Shown: positions 1-7,250, counted from the stretch's first letter. The stretch: 7,504 nt of DNA from Paracoccaceae bacterium (GCA_003545125.1 DQCI01000256.1:1817-9320); one strand, 5' to 3'. Notes: generated from the letters alone by a model not told the origin. Numbers and translations are program-made.

Positions 1-842
1 GCGCGCAGCCGCGGGTTCATGTCCGTGCCCTGTTCGAACACATCGAGCCCGGCGCCCGCCAGTTCTCCCGCCCGCAGCATCCGGGTGAGCGCGTTGCCGT
101 CGATCACTTCGCCGCGCGAGGTGTTGACGATCACCGCGTCGGGTTTCATCAGCTTCAGTCGGCGGGCGTTCATCAGATGGAAGGTCGAGGGCGTGTGCGG
201 GCAGTTGATCGACAGGATGTCGACCCGGCTCACCATCTGGTCGAGGCTCGGCCAGTAGGTGGCGGCGTGCTCGGCCTCGATCGCCTCATGCAGCCGGTGG
301 CGGTTGTGGTAGTGCACCTCCATGCCGAAACAGCGCGCCCTCAGCGCGACCTCCCGGCCGATCCGGCCCATGCCGAGGATGCCGAGCTTGCGGCCCTTGA
401 TCCGGCCGCCGAGCATCGCCGTCGGTGCCCAGCCTTCCCAGGCGCCCGATTGCATCAGCGCGAGGCCTTCGGGGATCCGCCGGGTAACCCCGAGGATCAG
501 CGCCATCGTCATGTCGGCAACATCGTCGTTGAGCACGCCGGGCGTATTGGTCACCGCGATGTGGCGCGCCTCTGCCGCATTGAGGTCGATATGGTCGACC
601 CCCGCCCCGTAGCTCGCGATCAGCTTCAGCCGCGGCCCCGCGCCCGCGATGAGCTCGGCATCGATCCGGTCGGTGATCGTGGGCACAAGCACATCCGCCT
701 CGGCCATCGCCGCCGCCAGCGCGCCCTGGTCGAACCGGGCGTCGTCGGGGTTCAGCGCCACGTCGTAGAGCTCCGACAGCCGCGCCTCGACCGCTTCGGG
801 CAATCGTCGCGTGACGACAACACTGAGCCGTTTCCCAACCAT
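1..842 (-). CDS. D-2-hydroxyacid dehydrogenase (glyoxylate reductase / D-glycerate dehydrogenase type), C-terminus cut by window edge
   Basis: The gene reads leftward from an ATG at 842-840 and runs off the left edge after 280 codons, so about 40-50 C-terminal residues are missing for a family of about 320 residues. The family reduces 2-keto acids such as glyoxylate or hydroxypyruvate with NAD(P)H in the cytoplasm. Residues 72-110 carry a substrate-loop region with SYGAGVDHID and NTPGVLNDDVAD. A Rossmann motif GMGRIG lies at 157-162 (context LGILGMGRIGR). The catalytic Arg is R243 in NTSRGEVID, and the catalytic Glu is probably E270 in GLDVFEQ. The catalytic His lies beyond the window. The end of the second Rossmann strand reads HYHNRHR (177-183), with Asn-Arg where NAD-specific members have Asp, which suggests NADP(H) preference. 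An AGGAGG ribosome site 6 bases before the ATG supports the start. The gene diverges from the SH3-protein gene. The exact substrate cannot be decided from sequence. Confidence 0.93.
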   Translation of the reverse strand, partial: MVGKRLSVVVTRRLPEAVEARLSELYDVALNPDDARFDQGALAAAMAEADVLVPTITDRIDAELIAGAGPRLKLIASYGAGVDHIDLNAAEARHIAVTNTPGVLNDDVADMTMALILGVTRRIPEGLALMQSGAWEGWAPTAMLGGRIKGRKLGILGMGRIGREVALRARCFGMEVHYHNRHRLHEAIEAEHAATYWPSLDQMVSRVDILSINCPHTPSTFHLMNARRLKLMKPDAVIVNTSRGEVIDGNALTRMLRAGELAGAGLDVFEQGTDMNPRLR

Positions 843-848
843 CGAGAC

Positions 849-854
849 CCTCCT
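849..854 (-). promoter_or_regulatory. Ribosome binding site of the 2-hydroxyacid dehydrogenase gene
   Basis: The minus strand reads AGGAGG here, followed by GTCTCG and then ATG. This perfect Shine-Dalgarno sequence fixes the ATG at 842 as the start. The remaining 117-base divergent spacer (843-959) shows no convincing promoter hexamers; the best minus-strand candidate, TTGTGC-N17-CACGAT, is only a weak match. Confidence 0.8.
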
Positions 855-959
855 GCCCCTTGCATTTTTCACACCTTGCGGCATCGTGGCACTGAACGCG
901 GGTTCGCACAAGCGCCGGGACGGGCGCGGGGCCGGAATCCGGGACAGGCGAGCAAAGTC

Positions 960-1481
960 ATGGACATATTTCGGCGGGTATTTCTCGGGTCATTGGTTGC
1001 GGCGGGCGTGTTGGCGCTCGGCTGGGTCGCGGCTGAAGCTCAAACTGCCTCCGGGCGCGGGCCGGTGACGAACCTGCCCCTGCCGCGCTTCGTGTCGCTG
1101 AAGGCGAGCGAGGCCAACGTGCGACGCGGGCCGTCGCTCACCCACCGGATCGACTGGGTGTTCACGGCCAAGGGCATGCCGCTCGAAGTGGTCGGCGAAT
1201 ACGGACATTGGCGCCGGGTACGCGACCATGACGGGGTCGGCGGCTGGGTGCATTACACGCTTTTGTCCGGCGCCCGCGCCGGGTTGGTGGACAGCCCCCG
1301 GGCCCTCTTGCACACGCGCCCCGACACGGCCGCCCCGCTCAACGCCGAGCTCGAAACCGGGGTGATCATGACCCTCGACCGGTGCGGCGCGGAGTGGTGC
1401 CAGGGCAAGGCGGGAGGCTTCAAGGGTTGGGTGGCGAAGTCCGATTTGTGGGGCGTGCGCGACGAAGAAGTGTTCGACTAG
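960..1481 (+). CDS. Exported SH3-domain protein with two bacterial SH3 repeats
   Basis: This is a 173-residue protein. It opens with a Sec signal peptide: basic MDIFRR, a hydrophobic stretch at about 7-24, and a likely cut after AEA (25-27). The mature protein has two SH3-like units. The first spans about 44-103, with the typical ANVRRGPS (52-59) and GGWVHYTLLSG (94-104). The second spans about 109-165, with LHTRPD (117-122), Cys142 and Cys147 around EWCQG, and GWVAKSDLWG (156-165). This matches the small bacterial SH3 family (SH3_4, formerly DUF1058). The two cysteines could form a disulphide in the periplasm. Such domains often bind cell-wall peptides, but no catalytic domain is attached, so a binding or scaffolding role is inference. 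The open frame extends upstream to 177, but that part is antisense to the dehydrogenase gene. ATG 960 is chosen because the signal peptide starts there; its ribosome site (GGACAGG or GGCGAG) is weak. Confidence 0.88.
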   Translation: MDIFRRVFLGSLVAAGVLALGWVAAEAQTASGRGPVTNLPLPRFVSLKASEANVRRGPSLTHRIDWVFTAKGMPLEVVGEYGHWRRVRDHDGVGGWVHYTLLSGARAGLVDSPRALLHTRPDTAAPLNAELETGVIMTLDRCGAEWCQGKAGGFKGWVAKSDLWGVRDEEVFD

Positions 1482-1483
1482 CA

Positions 1484-1522
1484 CGGTTAACGGGATCAAC
1501 GCGATTAACGGGAGGTTAACCG
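1484..1522. promoter_or_regulatory. TTAAC repeat cluster with a full CtrA-like box
   Basis: Three TTAAC elements begin at 1487, 1505 and 1516. The last two form TTAA-CGGGAGG-TTAAC (1505-1520), an exact match to the alphaproteobacterial CtrA consensus TTAA-N7-TTAAC. The 9-mer TTAACGGGA occurs at 1487 and 1505, exactly 18 bases apart, and CGGTTAAC (1484-1491) pairs with GTTAACCG (1515-1522) as an 8-bp inverted repeat. The cluster begins three bases after the SH3-protein stop codon, in a convergent gap with no gene start nearby. Binding by CtrA is therefore uncertain. It could instead be a relic, a chromosome-organising site or part of a transcript-end structure. Confidence 0.4.
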
Positions 1523-1573
1523 GCTGACACCCGCCAAAGCCTTTACCAGAAATGGGTTCAGAATGCGGACAAG

Positions 1574-1621
1574 GGGTCGGTTTCCTAGGAAACCGGCCCC
1601 CGTTTCCTAGGAAACCGACCC
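1574..1621. terminator. Perfect 20-bp inverted repeat, probable bidirectional transcript-end hairpin
   Basis: GGGTCGGTTTCCTAGGAAAC (1574-1593) is repeated in exact reverse complement at 1602-1621, with an 8-base C-rich spacer (1594-1601). Each arm is also nearly self-palindromic: the first contains the perfect 18-mer CGGTTTCCTAGGAAACCG (1578-1595), and the second the 14-mer GTTTCCTAGGAAAC (1602-1615). The element lies between two convergent genes, 92 bases past the SH3-protein stop and 94 bases past the murJ stop, so it can fold in both transcripts. No run of T follows on either strand, so it is not a classical intrinsic terminator. A transcript-stabilising hairpin, a dispersed palindromic repeat or a protein-binding site are alternatives. 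The structure is certain; the terminator role is inferred from position. Confidence 0.6.
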
Positions 1622-1715
1622 ACATAGACAGCGCACAGAAACGGGTCTGGCGCGCGCGTCCGTCGCGCAGATCAGGTGCCGATGGCCGTGTCCTGCGGCG
1701 GTCGCCCCCCCAGGA

Positions 1716-3254
1716 TCAGCGCTTCATGGCCGAGCGGAAGTCCGAAAGCCGGAAGGCGTGGATCAAATGGCCGATCCCGAAGTAGCTGGCGGCGCCGAGC
1801 GTCACCAGGACCGTAAGGGCCACCACCCGCCAGCCGGGCGTGTCGAACAGCGGTCCCAGCCAGAGCGCCAGCACCCACAAGACCGCGCCCATCGCCCAGG
1901 AGGCCACCCCGATCCGCCAGAACCGCTTCCAGAAACGCGCGTCGAATTTCGTCTGCTCCCCCATCCGCGTCGCGCCGACCCACAGCAGTGCCACCATTGT
2001 CCAGCCCGCGAGCGTGGTGCCGAAGGCGGCGGCGGTGTAGCCGATGACCGGCGCGAGGCCAATGGCAAGGCCTGCATTGACCACCATCGAGACCAGCGCG
2101 AAGTAGAACGGCGTGCGGGTGTTCTCGCGGGCGAAATAGACCGGTTGCAGCACCTTCTGCAGCACGAAGGCGGGCAGGCCCAGCCCGTAGATCATCAGCG
2201 CCTGCGCCGTCGCCGCGCTGTCGTCGGCGGTGAAGCGACCGCGCTCGAACAGCACCGTCACCAGCGGCAACGGCACGACGATCAGCGCGACCGCCGCGGG
2301 CACCGTCAGCGCCAGCGCCATTTCGCCCGCGCGGCTCAGCGAATGGCGTCCGCCATCGCCATCACCCGCCCGCAGCTTGCGCGACAGATCCGGCAGCAGC
2401 ACCACGCCAATGGCGATCCCGACCACGCCGAGGGGCAGTTGGTAGAGCCGGTCTGCGTAGTTGAGCCAGGCGATGGCGCCGTCGAAAAAGCTGGCAACCT
2501 GGCGGCCGACCAGCAGGTTTATCTGCACCACACCGCCGGCCAGCGCCGCCGGCAAGGCGATCATCGCCAGGCGCTTGAGCTCCGGCGTCATCCGCGGGCG
2601 CTCAGGGATCAGCCGATAGCCGGCCCGCGACGCGGCGATCCAGACCAGCGCGAGTTGCGCGACCCCGGCCACCGGCACCGCCCAGGCCAGCGTCAGCCCC
2701 ATGTCCCATCCCATGAGCCCGCCAAGGCCGAGCGCGGTGATGAAGATCACGTTCAGAAGCACCGGCGCGGCGGCAGCTGCGGTGAACCGACCCGTCGCGT
2801 TCAGCACACCCGAAAGCAGAGCCGCGAGCGAGATGAACAGGATGTAGGGAAACGCGATCCGGCCGAGCAGCACGGTGAGCTCGAAGCGTTCGTCGGCGAG
2901 AAACCCGGACGCCATCGCCAGCACCAGCGCCGGCATGAAGATCTGTGCCACCACCGTAAACCCGATCAGGATCGTCCCCAGCCCGGTGAAGGCGTCGCGG
3001 GCAAATTCATGTGCCCCCTCCCCCGCCTCGACCTTCTTGGAAAACATCGGCACGAAGGCCATGTTGAACGCGCCTTCGGCGAAGAACCGGCGAAACATGT
3101 TGGGCAGCGAAAAGGCGACCACGAAGGCCTCCGCCACCGGCCCAGCCCCGAGGGCTGCCGCGATCACGATGTCGCGTACGAAACCGAGCACGCGGCTCGC
3201 CATCGTCCAGGCGCCCACGGTCAGAAAGCTGCGCACCAGCCGGATGCCCGCCAT
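1716..3254 (-). CDS. murJ: Lipid II flippase MurJ (MviN family)
   Basis: This 512-residue polytopic membrane protein is the same length as E. coli MurJ (511). MurJ belongs to the MOP exporter superfamily and flips the peptidoglycan precursor lipid II across the inner membrane. The N-terminus carries the family signature: SRVLGFVRD (20-28, with R21 and R27 aligning by eye with the essential R18 and R24 of E. coli) and FSLPNMFRRFFAEGAF (48-63, with R55/R56 in the central cavity). Glu42 stands where E. coli has Asp39. YADRLYQLP (266-274) contains R269, which matches the conserved cavity arginine region. Hydrophobic segments recur along the whole chain, consistent with about 14 helices. The ATG at 3254-3252 shares its A with the glnD stop (TGATG). 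No clear ribosome site precedes it, so translation is probably coupled to glnD. It is the last gene of the operon and converges on the SH3-protein gene. Confidence 0.96.
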   Translation of the reverse strand: MAGIRLVRSFLTVGAWTMASRVLGFVRDIVIAAALGAGPVAEAFVVAFSLPNMFRRFFAEGAFNMAFVPMFSKKVEAGEGAHEFARDAFTGLGTILIGFTVVAQIFMPALVLAMASGFLADERFELTVLLGRIAFPYILFISLAALLSGVLNATGRFTAAAAAPVLLNVIFITALGLGGLMGWDMGLTLAWAVPVAGVAQLALVWIAASRAGYRLIPERPRMTPELKRLAMIALPAALAGGVVQINLLVGRQVASFFDGAIAWLNYADRLYQLPLGVVGIAIGVVLLPDLSRKLRAGDGDGGRHSLSRAGEMALALTVPAAVALIVVPLPLVTVLFERGRFTADDSAATAQALMIYGLGLPAFVLQKVLQPVYFARENTRTPFYFALVSMVVNAGLAIGLAPVIGYTAAAFGTTLAGWTMVALLWVGATRMGEQTKFDARFWKRFWRIGVASWAMGAVLWVLALWLGPLFDTPGWRVVALTVLVTLGAASYFGIGHLIHAFRLSDFRSAMKR

Positions 3255-6046
3255 CAGGTTCGGGCCCGTTCGGCGCCGCGCGCGATCGCCTCGCGCAGCT
3301 TGTTCTCAAGCGTCTTCAACCGGGCCTCGCTGTGGAATTTCAACCCGAACATGTCCTTGACGTAAAAGGTGTCCACCACCTGCACGCCGTAGGTGGCAAT
3401 CACCGCGCTCGCGATCTGCACATTGTTGGCGGCGAGGCAGCGGGTGAGATCGTAGAGCAGCCCCGGCCGGTCGCGGGTATCGACCTCGACGATGGTGTAG
3501 ATCTCGGATCCCTCGTTGTCGAAGATGATGTTGGTCGGCACCTTGAAGGCGCGTTCGCGCTTCTTGAGCTTGTCGCGGTCGCGCATCGCGTCGCGCGCCA
3601 CCACCTCACCCTTGAGTGTCTTGTCGATCATGCCCTTGAGGCGTTTGAGCTTCTTCTCGTCGTAGGGTTTGCCCTCGTGGTCCTGAACCCAGAACACCGG
3701 CGTCGCCCAGCCGTCTTTCGAGGTATAGGTGCGCGCGTCGACCACATTGGCGCCGACCAGCGCCAACGCGCCGGCGAGCCGCGAGAAAATGCCCGGATGG
3801 TCGGCCAGCGCGAACGAGGCCCGGGTCGCGTCGCGCTCGATATCGGCGGTCAGCTTGATGCGGATCTCGTCTTCGCTGATCCCCTTGAGAAGTTCCGCGA
3901 AAATGACGTGATCCGAGGTCCAGAGCCCCTGCCAATAGGGGTCGTAATGGCGGGCGGTCTCGGCACGCAGGTCCTTCTTGTCCCAACCGGCGAGGGCCGC
4001 GCGCAACGCCTTTTTCGCCTCGGTCGCCCGCGCGCCGGTCGACAGCGCCTCGATCCCGCCTTCGAGCGCCAGCCGGGTCTGGCGGTAGAGGTCGCGCAGC
4101 AGCGCCGCTTTCCAGTTGTTCCAGGTGTTGGGGCCGACCCCGCGGATGTCGCAGACGGTCAGCACCAGGAGCAGATCGAGCCGCTTCTTGGTGCCCACGG
4201 CCTTGGCAAAGCCGTTGACGGTGCGCGGATCCGAGAGGTCGCGTTTCTGCGCCACGTCCGACATCAAGAGGTGGCTGCGCACCAGCCATTCCACCGTCGC
4301 CGTGTCTTCCTTCGACAGCCCGAGCCGGGTGCAGATCGGCCGGGCGATCTTCGCGCCGAGGATCGAATGGTCCTCCACGCGGCCCTTGCCGATGTCGTGG
4401 CAGAAAATGGCGAGGTAGAGCACCTTTCGGTTGATGCCGCCGTCCTGGATGATCTTGCTCGCGGTCGGAAGATCGCTCATCCGTTCGCCGCGCTCGATCT
4501 CGGCCAGCGCCCTGATGCACTGGATGATGTGCTCGTCGACCGTGTAGGCGTGATACATGTTGAACTGCATCATCGCCACGATCGGCTCAAACTCGGGAAT
4601 GAAGGCGGCGAGCACGCCGATTTCGTTCATCCGCCTCAGCGCCCGCTCGGGGTTGCCGTGCTTGATGAGCAGATCGATGAAGATCCGCGCCGCTTCCTTG
4701 TTGGCCCGCACTTCGTCGTCGATCTTGTCGAGATGGGCCGCGACGAGCCGCATCGCGTCGGGGTGAAACAGAAGGCCGGTGCGCAGGCCCTCTTCGAACA
4801 CCCTGAGCATGTTGAGCTTGTCGGCGAGAAAGGCCTCTTCGCTGGCAATCGAAAGGCGCCCCTGCTTGACCACGAAGGGCGCGCGCACCTTGCGGCGGCG
4901 CTTGAACAACCCCTGAAGCAGCGGCGGGCGCTTGTGATGCCGGCTTTCCAGCGCCGTGAGCAGGATCCGCGTGAGCTCGCCCACCCGGGTGGCGTGGCGG
5001 AAGAAATCCTGCATGAAATGCTCGACCGCGCGCCGACCCGCCCGGTCCTCGTAGCCCAGCCGGCGCGCCACCTCGACCTGGAGATCGAAGGTAAGCTGGT
5101 CCATCGCCCGGTTGGTCAAAAGGTGGAGGTGGCTGCGCACCGCCCAGAGAAACTCGTCGGCACGGCGGAAGGTGTCGTATTCCTCCGGCGTGAACATACC
5201 GTGGTCGACCAGCTCGCCGATCTTCTCGACGCGGTGGGTGTATTTCGCGACCCAGAACAGGGTTTGCAGATCGCGCAAACCCCCTTTGCCCTCTTTGACG
5301 TTGGGCTCGACCACGTAGCGCTGGCCGCCCTGCTTGATGTGCCGGTTTTCGCGCTCGGCCAGCTTGCCCTCGATGAACTCGGCTTCGGTCCCCTTGAAGA
5401 GTTGCGCCCAGAGCGCGTCGTCGAGCTCAAGGGCGAGGTCACGGTCGCCGCAGATCGCCCGGGTCTCGAGCAGGGATGTGCGGATGGTGAGGTCTTCGCG
5501 CCCGAGGCGCAGGCAATCCTTCACCGTGCGCGAGGAATGCCCCACCTTCAGGCGCAAATCCCACAGCATGTAGAGCATGCTCTCGATCACGCTCTCGGCC
5601 CAACCGGTGAGCTTGTAGGGCGAGAGGAACAGCAGATCGACATCCGAATAGGGCGCCATTTCGAAACGTCCGTAGCCGCCCACCGCAAGCACCGCGAGCC
5701 GCTCGCCGGTGGTCGGATTGGGCAACGGGTGCAAATGCAGCGTCGCGGTGTCGTAGACCGCGCGCACCACCGCATCGGTCAACCAGGCATAGGCCCGGAT
5801 GGTCGGGTGCGCGTCGAAGGGGCGGGCTTCGAAGGCTTGCTGAATCACCGCCCGGCCTCTGTCGAGCGCGGCGCGCAGCACCGACACGGTATGCGACCGG
5901 ATTGCGCCCGCATCGCCGTCCGCCGCCTCCACGCCCGCGGCGACCGCCGTCGCGACCGCGTGCTGATCGAAGATCGCGGCAGCCGGGCAGATCAGCCCGC
6001 CATGGTCGGCATCGAACCTGAGTTCGGCGAGATCAGTATCCGGCAC
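3254..6046 (-). CDS. glnD: Bifunctional PII uridylyltransferase / uridylyl-removing enzyme GlnD
   Basis: GlnD is the glutamine sensor of the nitrogen cascade. It uridylylates PII proteins when glutamine is low and removes UMP when glutamine is high, in the cytoplasm. With the GTG start used here the protein has 930 residues, normal for the family. Domains in order: a nucleotidyltransferase with GGYGRFEMAPYSDVD (123-137; S134, D135 and D137 as metal-binding signature); the GlnD-specific EPNVKEGKGGLRDLQ (247-261); an HD hydrolase domain with H499, H506, FCHDIGKG (H550, D551) and H560; and two C-terminal ACT domains (about 741-813 and 849-923), each with a DxPG-type turn (DHPGI, DRPGL). Both catalytic domains look intact. 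The start is GTG 6046, with GAGAAG 8 bases upstream. A TTG two codons earlier (6052) also opens the frame but sits too close to that ribosome site. The start overlaps the end of the upstream lipoprotein gene by 14 bases. Confidence 0.96.
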   Translation of the reverse strand: MPDTDLAELRFDADHGGLICPAAAIFDQHAVATAVAAGVEAADGDAGAIRSHTVSVLRAALDRGRAVIQQAFEARPFDAHPTIRAYAWLTDAVVRAVYDTATLHLHPLPNPTTGERLAVLAVGGYGRFEMAPYSDVDLLFLSPYKLTGWAESVIESMLYMLWDLRLKVGHSSRTVKDCLRLGREDLTIRTSLLETRAICGDRDLALELDDALWAQLFKGTEAEFIEGKLAERENRHIKQGGQRYVVEPNVKEGKGGLRDLQTLFWVAKYTHRVEKIGELVDHGMFTPEEYDTFRRADEFLWAVRSHLHLLTNRAMDQLTFDLQVEVARRLGYEDRAGRRAVEHFMQDFFRHATRVGELTRILLTALESRHHKRPPLLQGLFKRRRKVRAPFVVKQGRLSIASEEAFLADKLNMLRVFEEGLRTGLLFHPDAMRLVAAHLDKIDDEVRANKEAARIFIDLLIKHGNPERALRRMNEIGVLAAFIPEFEPIVAMMQFNMYHAYTVDEHIIQCIRALAEIERGERMSDLPTASKIIQDGGINRKVLYLAIFCHDIGKGRVEDHSILGAKIARPICTRLGLSKEDTATVEWLVRSHLLMSDVAQKRDLSDPRTVNGFAKAVGTKKRLDLLLVLTVCDIRGVGPNTWNNWKAALLRDLYRQTRLALEGGIEALSTGARATEAKKALRAALAGWDKKDLRAETARHYDPYWQGLWTSDHVIFAELLKGISEDEIRIKLTADIERDATRASFALADHPGIFSRLAGALALVGANVVDARTYTSKDGWATPVFWVQDHEGKPYDEKKLKRLKGMIDKTLKGEVVARDAMRDRDKLKKRERAFKVPTNIIFDNEGSEIYTIVEVDTRDRPGLLYDLTRCLAANNVQIASAVIATYGVQVVDTFYVKDMFGLKFHSEARLKTLENKLREAIARGAERART

Positions 6047-7211
6047 CGGCAAAGCTTCTCGGGGCGGGATCGATCACCGCGATCTCCTTGTTCTGGACTT
6101 GCGCGATGGCGAGACCGCGCTGGGTGGTGCCGTTCGGCAGCAGCCGGAACACGCCGTTGACCCCGACGAAGCCCTGGCCTTGGGTGAGCGCCGCGCCGGT
6201 GAGCGCATCGGCCTTGCCGGCCTTCACCAACGCGCCGATCGCCGCGATGCCGTCATAGGCCAGCCCCGCGATCGCATGCGGGCTCGACCCGTAGGCGCCG
6301 AGATAGCGCTGCTGAAACTGCTCCTGGAGCCCCGGATCGGGCATTGCGAACCAGCCGTTCTGCAGCCCCGGCAAGGTCCGGGCCGAAGCCGGCACGTCCC
6401 AGCGCTGGAGGCCGATATACTGGACCTGCGAGGGCCCGAGGCCGTTTTCCGGCAGGAGCTGGGCGAGAAACGGGATCGCGCCGTCGGTGCCGGAGGTCAA
6501 AAAGACCGACGAGGCCCCGGAGGAGCGGGCGGCCTTGGTGATTTCGGGCACCGCATTGATGACCCCGGTCTGCGACACCTCGAAACTGGTCACCCCGGCC
6601 TGCGAGGCGCCCGAGGTCGTCGAGATCGCGCGCAGCACCGCGTCGCGGCCGAGCGTCTCGGCCGGGTTCTCGCCGTTGACCACAAGAATGTTGCCCTTGC
6701 CGCTGGCGGCGGCGTAGCGCACCAGCCGGCTGGCGGTGTTCTCGAAGGTGTTGCCCAGCACGAAGACGTTGCCACCGGCGACCGAGGGGTTGTTGGAGAA
6801 CGCCAGCACGTTCAGGCCCGGTGCCGCCGACCCCGCCGCCGCGGCATTCGGTGCGTAGACCGGCCCGAGGATGATCTTCGCGCCCTCGCGCACCGCCTCG
6901 GCGGTCGCGGTGATCGTCTGGTTCGGGTTTCCGGCCGTGTTGTAGACGCGCAGATCAATGGTCACCCCGTCGAGCTCCGACATCGCGAGCCGGGCGGCGT
7001 TCTCGAGCGAACTCGCGAGCGCGTCATCGGCCGCGTTGCCGCCACCGCCAGGCACCAGCAGCGCCACCGGCACCGGCTTCGATGTGTCGATCGTCGGGCC
7101 GCCGCCGCCGATCCCGGTGAAGCCGCCGCCGCAGGCGGTGAGCCACACCAGCGAAAGCATCGCGACGATTGCGCCCGGGAACTTGCGGGCACCGCACAAA
7201 AACGCGAACAT
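6033..7211 (-). CDS. Penicillin-binding protein activator lipoprotein (LpoA/YraM/LppC family), short form
   Basis: This is a 392-residue lipoprotein. Its signal peptide has R9/K10, a hydrophobic core and the lipobox LTAC with Cys27, followed by a Gly-rich linker. From about residue 47 the chain has a type I periplasmic-binding-protein fold. Features include VPVALLVPGGGGN, the IILGPVYAPNAAA segment, alternating hydrophobic strands such as NVFVLGN and ILVVNGENP, and an AIAGLAYDGIAAIGAL helix near the C-terminus. E. coli LpoA activates PBP1A from the outer membrane and has an N-terminal TPR domain of roughly 250 residues; that domain is absent here, as is usual for alphaproteobacterial members. 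Position beside rsmI mirrors yraL-yraM and supports the assignment. A branched-chain amino-acid-type binding protein is the alternative, but the lipoprotein signal and context argue against it. The frame also has a GTG at 7238; ATG 7211 is chosen because AGAGGA lies 8 bases upstream. It is the first gene of the operon with glnD and murJ. Confidence 0.88.
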   Translation of the reverse strand: MFAFLCGARKFPGAIVAMLSLVWLTACGGGFTGIGGGGPTIDTSKPVPVALLVPGGGGNAADDALASSLENAARLAMSELDGVTIDLRVYNTAGNPNQTITATAEAVREGAKIILGPVYAPNAAAAGSAAPGLNVLAFSNNPSVAGGNVFVLGNTFENTASRLVRYAAASGKGNILVVNGENPAETLGRDAVLRAISTTSGASQAGVTSFEVSQTGVINAVPEITKAARSSGASSVFLTSGTDGAIPFLAQLLPENGLGPSQVQYIGLQRWDVPASARTLPGLQNGWFAMPDPGLQEQFQQRYLGAYGSSPHAIAGLAYDGIAAIGALVKAGKADALTGAALTQGQGFVGVNGVFRLLPNGTTQRGLAIAQVQNKEIAVIDPAPRSFAGAGY

Positions 7212-7219
7212 GTCTGTAT

Positions 7220-7225
7220 TCCTCT
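7220..7225 (-). promoter_or_regulatory. Ribosome binding site of the activator lipoprotein gene
   Basis: AGAGGA on the minus strand is followed by 8 bases and ATG 7211. It decides for this ATG over the in-frame GTG nine codons earlier (7238), whose upstream sequence gives no well-spaced Shine-Dalgarno match. Confidence 0.7.
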
Positions 7226-7235
7226 TCGCCAAAAA

Positions 7236-7250
7236 CACCCCACCGGGGTG
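7236..7250. other. Short GC-rich dyad in the leader of the activator-glnD-murJ operon
   Basis: CACCCC (7236-7241) and GGGGTG (7245-7250) form a 6-bp stem with a 3-base loop. It lies 11 bases upstream of the AGAGGA ribosome site in the minus-strand transcript. It could be an operator half-site pair or an mRNA hairpin that affects initiation. It may also be chance in GC-rich DNA; no regulator is recognised. Confidence 0.3.

Noticed and set aside
286..909. A 207-codon minus-strand frame overlapping the dehydrogenase gene.
   Set aside because: It is the same strand in another frame, rich in Arg/Gly, and lacks the Rossmann and catalytic motifs that the neighbouring frame shows.
177..959. N-terminal extension of the SH3-protein frame (261 extra codons).
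   Set aside because: It is antisense to the dehydrogenase gene, and a proper signal peptide begins at ATG 960, so the extension is not coding.
1552..1785. A 77-codon plus-strand frame spanning the palindrome and the end of murJ.
   Set aside because: It is built from the inverted repeat and antisense murJ sequence, has no ribosome site, and resembles no family.
1758..3365. A 535-codon plus-strand open frame opposite murJ.
   Set aside because: The translation is hydrophilic and low-complexity (Gln, Arg, His), which is the mirror image of membrane-helix codons. No signature or ribosome site supports it.
3332..6160. A 942-codon open frame on the plus strand covering nearly all of glnD in antisense.
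   Set aside because: It is a shadow of GC-rich codon use: the sense gene avoids TTA, CTA and TCA codons, so the opposite strand lacks stops. The translation is Arg/His/Asp-rich with no recognisable domain, and GlnD motifs are intact on the other strand.
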